From a virus, in the IMG/VR virus record IMGVR_UViG_3300011116_000989, positions 1 through 51,077 of that record: DNA of 51,077 bases; one strand, given 5' to 3'. Shown piece after piece: positions 43,084-50,080 of this stretch (the stretch's first letter is position 1; each line of letters begins with the position of its first letter). The position numbers were made by a program, and so were the translations under genes. The notes below the pieces were generated by a model that did no database searches, was not told where the DNA came from, and saw only the letters and a list, made by a program, of their open reading frames with translations.

Positions 43084-46000
43084 ATGAAGTTTGCTCACAT
43101 TGCGGATACGCACATCAAAAACTTAAAATACCATACAGAATACAAAACTGTATTTAGTAAAATGTACGATACCTTGAAAGAAGAAAAGGTAGATTACATA
43201 ATTCATTGTGGAGACATTGCTCACACCAAAACTCAAATCTCACCAGAGTTTGTTGAAATGGCAGCAGATTTTTTTAAAAATCTTTCTGCTATTGCCCCAA
43301 CATACATTATTCTTGGCAATCATGACGGTAACCTTACTAACGACAGTAGACAGGATGCACTTACTCCAATCGTAAATGCTTTGAATCTTAACAATCTTTA
43401 TCTTTTAAAGAAGTCGGGCGAGACTAAACTAAAAGATAATTTTGTTCTTAATGTCTTATCTGTGTTTGATGAAGAAGGTTGGGTAAAACCATCAGATCCA
43501 AATGCAGTTAACATCGCACTTTATCACGGTTCTGTTAATGGAGTAAAAACAGATACAGGGTTTGTTTTGGAAAAAGCAGACCATGATGTTTCTATTTTTG
43601 TAGGTCATGACTACGCATTTCTTGGTGACATTCACAAAACAAACCAAACTCTTGATACAGATGGAAGAATTCGTTACCCAGGCTCTACTCTTCAACAAAA
43701 TCATGGTGAAACAAACGATAAAGGATTTCTTATTTGGGACATTCAAGATAAGCTCTCATTTGATTGCAAACACGTTTTAATTGAAAACCCTAATCCTTTT
43801 ATCACAGTTGAACTTGAAGAGAATGGCGGGCTTCCTAATGGGCTTACAATACCTTTGAATGCAAGGCTTAGACTTCTATCTCGTACCAATCTTCCAGCAG
43901 AAATTATGAAGAATGTTGGTGACGTTGTAAAAGAAAAATGGAAACCAGAAAGTGTATCTTTTTTATCCAAGAACGTCGCCAGATCAAAAGAACTAAAGGA
44001 AAGTGTAGATGGTATTGAGAAAGAAGATCTACGAAATGTAAAAGTTCAAGAACAATTAATTGAAGAGTTTCTTGTCAACTATAAAGTACCAACTGATGTT
44101 TTGCAGAAGGTATTTGAAATTAATAAAAAATTTAATACAGAAGTAGAGTCAAAAGAAGAAGTTGCACGTAACATTAATTGGAAAGTTGAGTCTTTAGAAT
44201 GGGATAATCTTTTTAATTATGGAACAGATAACAAAATTAATTTCAAAAATTTACAAGGTATTGTTGGTATCTTTGGTAAAAACTACTCTGGTAAATCTTC
44301 TGTAATTGATAGTATTCTTTATGCTTTGTATAACACAACTTCAAAGAACGAAAAGAAAGCATCAAACGTAATCAACACAGCAAAGAAAAATGCTGTTGTT
44401 AACTTAAAATTATCAGTAGATGATAGTGAGTATGTTATTGCTCGTAGTTGTGAGAAAGTAATCAAGAAAGATGGTTCTGAAGAAGCTAAAACAACTTTGA
44501 ACTTTATTGGCGATGGTGTTTCTATTAATGGAGATACAAGGGTTCAAACAGACGCAAACATTAAAAAAATGTTTGGCACTATTGATGATTTTATGCTTAC
44601 CTCTATGTCTTCACAACTTGATTCACTTTCTTTTATTCGCGAAGGTTCTACAAAACGCAAAGAGATTCTTGGTCGCTTTTTGGATTTGGAAATCTTTGAT
44701 GCTAAAAATAAACTAGCAAAAGAAGAATCAGCAAGTATCAAAGCTTTAATTAAGAAGCTTGAAGTAACAGATTACGATACTCAAATTTTAAAAACACAAG
44801 ATGAAATAGAAATTCTTAATACTACAACTAATCTATTGAAAGATCTTGTCAGCGATTCTAATAATACTTTGAAGCAGTTGAAGACAGAGATTGATTCATT
44901 AGATGGACAATTAAAATCAATAAACGTTGAGTCAATTGACATTTCAAAAACTATAGAAAGACGGGAGTATCTACTTACTACTTCAGTTAAAGCCTCAACC
45001 GCTAAAGCAGATAAAGTATTAGAATTAGAAAACAAAACAGCAGAGTTTGATAAAATTACAGATTTTCTAAACAACTTTGACATTGTTGGTTTAAACAAAA
45101 AGAAAGAAGAGATAAAGGACTATCAATCTAAACTGTCTGCTATTACTCAAGATCTTCAATTAAACAATAAAGAAACAAAGTATCTAAAAGATAAAATTAA
45201 ATTACTTGGCGAAGTTCCTTGTGGTACACAGTTTCCAACTTGTAAGTTTATAAAAGACGCTATTGATGCTTCAAATAAAATTACAAATCAAGAAAACAAA
45301 ACTAATAACCTTGCAGATGAACACGATAAAGTTGGAGAAGCACTTGCTTTATTAAGTCCAGACGTTGTAGAAAAACAACTAAACAAGTACCAAATGGTTG
45401 TCAATAAACAAACAACAGTCGAAAAAGAAATACTTCAATTAAAGATTGATGTTGAAAAATTTAATACAATTATTTCTAACATTAATAAAGAAATGAATCT
45501 TGTTAAAGAGAAAATAGAACAATACAAAAAGAACGAAGAACTGTTCAAACAAGTTGAATCTTTAACACAAGACAGAAACGATAAACAAATTGAATGGAAT
45601 CAACTTGATAAAGAAACTAAAGCAAATAACGAACAGTTGTTGCAATGTTACATAAAGTATGGGTCACTAGTAGAAAAGATTGCTGCATTAAATGTTACAA
45701 AGCAAGAATTAGAAAATTATAGAAATGAATTTGCTGCTTACGATTACTTTATGAAGGCTACAAGCTCTAATGGTATTTCTTATGAGATTATCAAAAAGAA
45801 ACTTCCAATTATTAACGAAGAGATAGCAACTATTCTTTCTAACATTGTAGATTTTCAAATTTATTTTGAAGATGATGGGTCTAAGTTAAACATCATGATT
45901 CAACATCCTAATAGTGAACCAAGACCTATTGAAATGGGTTCTGGTGCAGAGAAATCAATTGCTGCTATGGCTATAAGACTTTCAATGCTTCAAGTATCTA

Positions 46001-46209
46001 ATCTGCCTAAGTCTAATTTGTTTATTTTAGATGAACCTGGAACTGCATTAGATAGTGAGAACCTTGAAGGCTTTATCAGAATACTTGATATGATTAAAAA
46101 TTATTATGATACTGTTCTTCTTATTTCCCATATGGATGCTTTAAAAGATGTAGCAGATCAAATAATTACAATAGATAATGTAAATGGATTTGCCAAGATT
46201 GTTATTTAA
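43084..46209 (+). CDS. Single-chain Mre11-Rad50 (gp47-gp46 / SbcD-SbcC) fusion
   Basis: The 1,041-residue protein joins both subunits. The first ~340 residues are the Mre11/SbcD nuclease: HIADTH (D8, H10), HCGDIAH, LGNHDG, and GHDYAFLGDIHK with YPGSTLQQNHGE, all metal and catalytic motifs. From ~365 it is Rad50/SbcC: Walker A FGKNYSGKSS (398-406), a long coiled coil, a hook C713-x6-C720 (PCGTQFPTCKF), the ABC signature GSGAEKS (952 on), Walker B FILDEP (D983, E984), and an H-loop ISHMD. I chose ATG 43084 over a TTG upstream because GGGAG precedes it at proper spacing. The enzyme should process DNA ends for recombination-dependent replication. In T4 these are two genes. Confidence 0.9.
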   Translation: MKFAHIADTHIKNLKYHTEYKTVFSKMYDTLKEEKVDYIIHCGDIAHTKTQISPEFVEMAADFFKNLSAIAPTYIILGNHDGNLTNDSRQDALTPIVNALNLNNLYLLKKSGETKLKDNFVLNVLSVFDEEGWVKPSDPNAVNIALYHGSVNGVKTDTGFVLEKADHDVSIFVGHDYAFLGDIHKTNQTLDTDGRIRYPGSTLQQNHGETNDKGFLIWDIQDKLSFDCKHVLIENPNPFITVELEENGGLPNGLTIPLNARLRLLSRTNLPAEIMKNVGDVVKEKWKPESVSFLSKNVARSKELKESVDGIEKEDLRNVKVQEQLIEEFLVNYKVPTDVLQKVFEINKKFNTEVESKEEVARNINWKVESLEWDNLFNYGTDNKINFKNLQGIVGIFGKNYSGKSSVIDSILYALYNTTSKNEKKASNVINTAKKNAVVNLKLSVDDSEYVIARSCEKVIKKDGSEEAKTTLNFIGDGVSINGDTRVQTDANIKKMFGTIDDFMLTSMSSQLDSLSFIREGSTKRKEILGRFLDLEIFDAKNKLAKEESASIKALIKKLEVTDYDTQILKTQDEIEILNTTTNLLKDLVSDSNNTLKQLKTEIDSLDGQLKSINVESIDISKTIERREYLLTTSVKASTAKADKVLELENKTAEFDKITDFLNNFDIVGLNKKKEEIKDYQSKLSAITQDLQLNNKETKYLKDKIKLLGEVPCGTQFPTCKFIKDAIDASNKITNQENKTNNLADEHDKVGEALALLSPDVVEKQLNKYQMVVNKQTTVEKEILQLKIDVEKFNTIISNINKEMNLVKEKIEQYKKNEELFKQVESLTQDRNDKQIEWNQLDKETKANNEQLLQCYIKYGSLVEKIAALNVTKQELENYRNEFAAYDYFMKATSSNGISYEIIKKKLPIINEEIATILSNIVDFQIYFEDDGSKLNIMIQHPNSEPRPIEMGSGAEKSIAAMAIRLSMLQVSNLPKSNLFILDEPGTALDSENLEGFIRILDMIKNYYDTVLLISHMDALKDVADQIITIDNVNGFAKIVI

Positions 46210-46211
46210 AA

Positions 46212-46218
46212 CTATTTA
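46212..46218 (+). promoter_or_regulatory. CTAWTTA element (candidate late promoter), copy 5
   Basis: CTATTTA within CTATTTAATGGTATG lies in the 14-base gap after the Mre11-Rad50 gene, 5 bases before the ATG at 46224. It is nearly identical to copy 3 before the gp6-like gene. No Shine-Dalgarno sequence is present. It would restart late expression after the replication block. Confidence 0.35.
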
Positions 46219-46223
46219 ATGGT

Positions 46224-46772
46224 ATGTTAACAGAACGCAAATTAAGAAACATAATAAAACAAGAATTGCTAGATCTTCTTGAGGCAAGACAGCCAACAGA
46301 GGATCTGGCAATTTTTTATAAGTTACTTAGCCAATTAGGAACTTTTCATTTTGGTGGTGACAAAGAACAACAAACAATGTCATTCTTAAATAACGAAATG
46401 ATACCAACATTAGATTCATTGATAGAAAAAATAGAAAAAATTACATTTAAAAAAGTAAACGAAAGCATCATTGACACTTTGCGTTTGTATGTTGGCAAAG
46501 AAAAAGAAGCACCAGAAGTTTTTACTAAAACTGATTTACAAATTACAATACAAGAAGTAAAAAATAAGTTAAAAGAATTAACAAATTTAATTTTTGATAA
46601 AAGAGCTGGCTTTAACAAAGAATACCAAAAATACCATGATGAATCTGTTTCTCCGATACTTGATCAACTAAAACAAAAATTAGAAGAATTAGTTCAATCT
46701 AATACAAAACATCCTTCGCGATCACAACTTACAAAAAGTGATATCTTAAAAAGAGCGGAAAAAGGTATATGA
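46224..46772 (+). CDS. Unknown helical protein with LxxIIKxE N-terminal peptide
   Basis: The 182-residue protein starts MLTERKLRNIIKQELLDLLE and is predicted mainly helical, with many Lys and Glu and no hydrophobic segment. The opening peptide resembles that of the protein at 49167 (SREELKQIIKEEW). I recall this pattern at the N-terminus of many marine phage proteins. The function is unknown. The gene ends with ATGA into the membrane protein that follows. Confidence 0.5.
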   Translation: MLTERKLRNIIKQELLDLLEARQPTEDLAIFYKLLSQLGTFHFGGDKEQQTMSFLNNEMIPTLDSLIEKIEKITFKKVNESIIDTLRLYVGKEKEAPEVFTKTDLQITIQEVKNKLKELTNLIFDKRAGFNKEYQKYHDESVSPILDQLKQKLEELVQSNTKHPSRSQLTKSDILKRAEKGI

Positions 46773-47137
46773 CTTTTTTATTGACTCATTGGAAATTGAT
46801 ACTAGCTATTGTTTATGGTATAAGTGTGCCTATCTATTTTAGTATTAGTTCTGATAAAGCTGTTAAAAATATGGAATCTGCTTTAGAATCTTCACAAGAA
46901 TCAAATAAAAAACAATTAGAAGTTTTACAAAATTATTTAGAAGATCAGCGTGTAGCATACGATAAAATGTTTAAAGATTACCAAGCAAAAATGGCAAAGC
47001 TTGAAGAAGATTATCAAAAAGATTTAAAAAAAGTAACCGACAAACAAGCTGTGCAACAAAAACAATTAGCAGATAGGTTTACTGATCCTAAAGCAGTAGA
47101 TGAAGAATTAGAAAAAAGGTTTGGATTAAAAAAATGA
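46769..47137 (+). CDS. Membrane-anchored coiled-coil protein, possible inner spanin
   Basis: The 122-residue protein has one N-terminal membrane helix (LILAIVYGISVPIYFSI, residues ~10-27). A long Lys/Glu/Gln-rich coiled coil follows to about residue 105. This is the topology of inner-membrane spanins (Rz-like), which span the periplasm at lysis. It overlaps the next gene by ATGA, as Rz/Rz1 pairs often do. No endolysin or holin was identified nearby, so the spanin call is only a possibility. The alternative is a structural or cell-envelope protein of unknown role. Confidence 0.4.
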   Translation: MTFLLTHWKLILAIVYGISVPIYFSISSDKAVKNMESALESSQESNKKQLEVLQNYLEDQRVAYDKMFKDYQAKMAKLEEDYQKDLKKVTDKQAVQQKQLADRFTDPKAVDEELEKRFGLKK

Positions 47138-47550
47138 TTACACTATTATTACTAGCAAAATTAGCAAATGCACAAGATTACTCACCAATAAAAAAAGGTG
47201 AAGTTTCTCCAATAAGTGGTACGGTATTAACGCCAACCGCTATGGCAACAATAATTGCTAAATGTGATGCAGATGTTGCAACAGAAAAAGTAAAAGCTAA
47301 ATATGAGCTAGAGAAACTACAAACAACTTGTGATTTGAATGAAGAAAAATTACAATATGATTTAGACGCACATATTAAAACAAGCAAAGATATTATAGAA
47401 ATAAAAGATAAAGAATTAGAAAAAGCTTATGAAATTATTAAAAATAATTCTAAGAAAAATACTTCACTTTGGTTGGGAGTAGGATTTACTGCTGGACTTG
47501 TAACTTCATTTAGTATAATATATGGCTATGAAAATTTGACAAATAATTAA
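47134..47550 (+). CDS. Secreted coiled-coil protein with C-terminal membrane segment
   Basis: The 138-residue protein starts with a short signal-like sequence (MITLLLLAKLANAQD, cleavage likely after ANA). It then has a Lys/Glu-rich helical region, and a C-terminal membrane segment (SLWLGVGFTAGLVTSFSIIY, residues ~111-130). This is like a unimolecular spanin in layout but lacks the lipobox cysteine; two cysteines occur in the coiled region (AKCDAD, TTCDLN). It starts within the previous gene. The export and anchor predictions are reasonable by eye; function is inferred only from layout. Confidence 0.45.
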   Translation: MITLLLLAKLANAQDYSPIKKGEVSPISGTVLTPTAMATIIAKCDADVATEKVKAKYELEKLQTTCDLNEEKLQYDLDAHIKTSKDIIEIKDKELEKAYEIIKNNSKKNTSLWLGVGFTAGLVTSFSIIYGYENLTNN

Positions 47551-47581
47551 AACCATAATAAATTATATTAGGATTAATATA

Positions 47582-48289
47582 ATGTCATTTTTAAATACAC
47601 CAATACCAATAGTTGAAGCTTTTATTAGAGGAAATTTTTTACGAAATAATGAAGATTCGCATGATAAAAAATTTCCTTGTTATATATTTGGAATGTGCTC
47701 AATACCATCACAAGCTCCATTATTTCACTTTATTATGGAAGATGGGGGATTATGGTGGAGAATGCCTATACATGCTTTTTGTTGGAAAGATACTGCACCA
47801 CAACAAGAGTTAGACGAATTAGTTCTTTGGGATTCGTTTTCGTATCATGTTGGAGTAACTTCATATCCAATTTTAAAAAATAAAGTTGTTAAGTTTATTT
47901 CTAGACGCAGGGAAAAATACCAAGGTAGATATTTATTTACGTTAGATTGGGCAAGCTCCTCAGATTCATCGGAAACAGATTTTGGACTAAGTGAGTTTCC
48001 ATCTCAACATAAATGTGGTCATTTTATTGCAATGGATAATGGTAATTTTGCTATTCAACCTAACAATCGTCTAACAATACATGATCCTTCTTTTACTGTT
48101 AAAGATAAAGTTGTTATAAATAGAAAATATAATACTACACTTTGGACAGCCGAACGCAATGCTAGGTGGGTAACACCAGATACAGATATTATGAATTATG
48201 ATCATACTGATTTGCAAAATGGCGAATCAAACTCTCAAAGATCAAATCAATACAATAATATAGATAATGAAACTATTAATAAATCATAA
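47582..48289 (+). CDS. Conserved phage protein of unknown function
   Basis: The 235-residue protein is rich in Trp, Phe and His. It has distinctive segments (GLWWRMPIHAFCWKDTAPQQ, WDSFSYHVGVT, SQHKCGHFIAMDNGNFAIQP) that I recall in a widespread uncharacterised phage family. The last ~30 residues are polar and low complexity. AGGATT lies upstream of the ATG, in a 31-base gap with an AT-rich stretch. No catalytic motif is recognised. Its end overlaps the next gene by 23 bases. Confidence 0.6.
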   Translation: MSFLNTPIPIVEAFIRGNFLRNNEDSHDKKFPCYIFGMCSIPSQAPLFHFIMEDGGLWWRMPIHAFCWKDTAPQQELDELVLWDSFSYHVGVTSYPILKNKVVKFISRRREKYQGRYLFTLDWASSSDSSETDFGLSEFPSQHKCGHFIAMDNGNFAIQPNNRLTIHDPSFTVKDKVVINRKYNTTLWTAERNARWVTPDTDIMNYDHTDLQNGESNSQRSNQYNNIDNETINKS

Positions 48290-48803
48290 AAATAGTATTT
48301 TTGATGGTAGCAAACCACTCATACATTTAGAAGCTGTTAAAGAAGATGAAACAGCAAAATATATGTTTGAAAATGGTTGGGTTCCATATGGCGATGTATG
48401 GTATCAAACAATGTCTTCAAGATTAAAATTTGGCAATATTTCTAATTCAAGAAAAAAACAACTAAAAAATATTAATGTATCTTATACAACAAACAATGAT
48501 AATATTATTGTTCCAAACGATATCAGTAATTACAATAACTCTAAATATTTAGATTTTTTCTTTGACGATATATTTTGGGGTAGAATAAATTTTTATGAAG
48601 ACCAAATATTTTATTCTACCATGAATAAAATATATGATAAAAAATCTTATGGAACTTTGTCTTTTTATTATTTACTTGAAAAGTATAAAAATAATTATGA
48701 GTATTTATATATTGCAGATTATTATGAGCAATTTAAGTATAAATCTAAATTACCAAATTTTCAATTTTGGAATGGTTCTAATTGGATAAAAGAGGATATA
48801 TGA
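48267..48803 (+). CDS. Possible GNAT/aminoacyl-tRNA-protein transferase-like protein
   Basis: The 178-residue protein has a C-terminal part reading YGTLSFYYLLEKYKNNYEYL, then YIADYYEQFKYKSKLPNFQF. This resembles the last strands of arginyl/leucyl-tRNA-protein transferases and related GNAT folds (a helix, a YLYxxYY strand, then a Y/KxKxxF segment). The N-terminal FDGSKPLIHL and ENGWVPYGDVWYQ are consistent with a small GNAT-like protein. It overlaps the previous gene by 23 bases and shares an ATGA with the next. This is a weak pattern match; the substrate is unknown. Confidence 0.35.
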   Translation: MKLLINHKNSIFDGSKPLIHLEAVKEDETAKYMFENGWVPYGDVWYQTMSSRLKFGNISNSRKKQLKNINVSYTTNNDNIIVPNDISNYNNSKYLDFFFDDIFWGRINFYEDQIFYSTMNKIYDKKSYGTLSFYYLLEKYKNNYEYLYIADYYEQFKYKSKLPNFQFWNGSNWIKEDI

Positions 48804-49189
48804 AAGATCCAAATGAAATTGTAAAAATAGAAAAAGCTATAGCACAGAAGTATGGCGAAGATACAATAATGAATCCAAAACATTATTGGAACGAAGATAA
48901 AGAAAAAGAATACCTCCAACAAATAAAAGAAGTAACCAAGCAAGAAATAAAAGACAGAGAAAACAATCAAAAGATTGATATTGGTGGTCTTTTTATTTCT
49001 AAAAAACTACTTAATAAAGACAGCAATAGAAGTTGTCCCGTTTGTCATACTTATTCTTTTGATCTTAACGATGATTTATACATGAATCGATACCAATGTT
49101 GTAAAAAATGTTACATACAATGGGTTGAAGGAAGAGAAGAAAGATGGAAAACAGGATGGAGGCCAAATGAAAATAACAGTAAGTCGTGA
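48800..49189 (+). CDS. Zinc-ribbon protein upstream of the terminase
   Basis: The 129-residue protein has a helical, charged first half and then CPVCHTYSFDLNDDLYMNRY followed by QCCKKC, giving a Cys4 zinc ribbon at about residues 77-104. It ends WVEGREERWKTGWRP. The ATG at 48800, with AGAGG upstream, is preferred over one six codons earlier inside the previous gene. The ribbon and position before the packaging gene suggest nucleic acid binding, but no terminase small subunit signature was seen. It overlaps the next gene by 23 bases. Confidence 0.55.
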   Translation: MKDPNEIVKIEKAIAQKYGEDTIMNPKHYWNEDKEKEYLQQIKEVTKQEIKDRENNQKIDIGGLFISKKLLNKDSNRSCPVCHTYSFDLNDDLYMNRYQCCKKCYIQWVEGREERWKTGWRPNENNSKS

Positions 49190-49505
49190 AGAGCTTAAAC
49201 AAATAATTAAAGAAGAGTGGGAGCGTGAGATGCTTCTTGAAATGCATACAGAAGCTGAAGAAATGGCAATGCCACAAGGTTACGATTCAACTGTTGAAGA
49301 CCAAGATCAAGAATTAGATTACGAAGGTTACATGACCAAATCTCAACTTTATAAAATTGGTGAAGCTGCTTTAAAGCTTCACGATATGATAGAAGATGGC
49401 GACAACCTTCCAGAATGGATGCAATCAAAAATTGCACAAGCAGAACAAATGATTCAATCGGCATATAATGCATTAAAATACGACAAAGTAAGAGGGACTG
49501 TATAA
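49167..49505 (+). CDS. Small acidic helical protein with LxxIIKEE N-terminus
   Basis: The 112-residue protein begins MKITVSREELKQIIKEEWER and ends in a helical module (KIGEAALKLHDMIEDGDNLP, WMQSKIAQAEQMIQSAYNAL). I recall this helical tail from many small marine phage proteins and prohead-region proteins. The ATG at 49167 has a strong GGAGG site 4 bases upstream, which decides the start over an ATG 14 codons earlier. It could be a scaffold- or capsid-associated protein. The family is familiar, the function is not. Confidence 0.55.
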   Translation: MKITVSREELKQIIKEEWEREMLLEMHTEAEEMAMPQGYDSTVEDQDQELDYEGYMTKSQLYKIGEAALKLHDMIEDGDNLPEWMQSKIAQAEQMIQSAYNALKYDKVRGTV

Positions 49506-50074
49506 TGGCTACTACTCTTGAAATAGTTCAAGGCATCGCACAAGCAGCAGCAAATGCTTATGATGGTTCACACATTGGTAAATACAATGCTGATGGAGAA
49601 GAAAAGAAAATAGGACTCCGCAGAGAAGAGGGTGATCCAATCCTTGACTCAAGAGTTATTGATGGATTTAAAGTTAAATTTAAAGGTAATAAACTTTGTA
49701 TAACTTACCAAAGTGAAATTCGTTTAAAAGAAGTTCATAAAGGTGCAAAATTTGAATCTGAAATGGAAGGAGTTATGGCAGACATTGTTAAATTCTTAAA
49801 GAAAGAATATAAAATAATTACTGGTAATTCTCTTTCTTTAAAGCCTGTAGGCGAGGTAAACATTTTTGTTCAACCAATTTCAAGAACAAGAACGGATCTT
49901 TCAATGTATCAAGAGTTTGAAATAACTTCTTACGATAGTAAAATTGTTATTGCAGTTGGGCTTCCAAGTGAAGACACAACAAGAGATGCAATTAAAAAAT
50001 TCCTTTCTTTAGGAAGACAAAAAGCTAAAAGACCTTCAAACGATACAAGAAAACAAGAAAAGAAAAAAGATTAA
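49505..50074 (+). CDS. Conserved phage protein next to terminase
   Basis: The 189-residue protein has EGDPILDSRVIDGFKVKFKG, NKLCITYQSEIRLKEVHKG and MADIVKFLKKEYKIITGNS, a pattern that I recall from a widespread marine phage family of unknown role found near packaging and structural genes. It is alpha/beta with a lysine-rich tail (RKQEKKKD). It starts on the TAATG of the previous gene and lies 6 bases before the terminase. A role in packaging or head assembly is suggested only by position. Confidence 0.55.
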   Translation: MATTLEIVQGIAQAAANAYDGSHIGKYNADGEEKKIGLRREEGDPILDSRVIDGFKVKFKGNKLCITYQSEIRLKEVHKGAKFESEMEGVMADIVKFLKKEYKIITGNSLSLKPVGEVNIFVQPISRTRTDLSMYQEFEITSYDSKIVIAVGLPSEDTTRDAIKKFLSLGRQKAKRPSNDTRKQEKKKD

Positions 50075-50080
50075 AATGAA

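Noticed and set aside
47613-47883. Two overlapping + strand frames inside the 47582 gene
   Set aside because: They are shifted frames of a gene with strongly patterned protein sequence and show no start signals.
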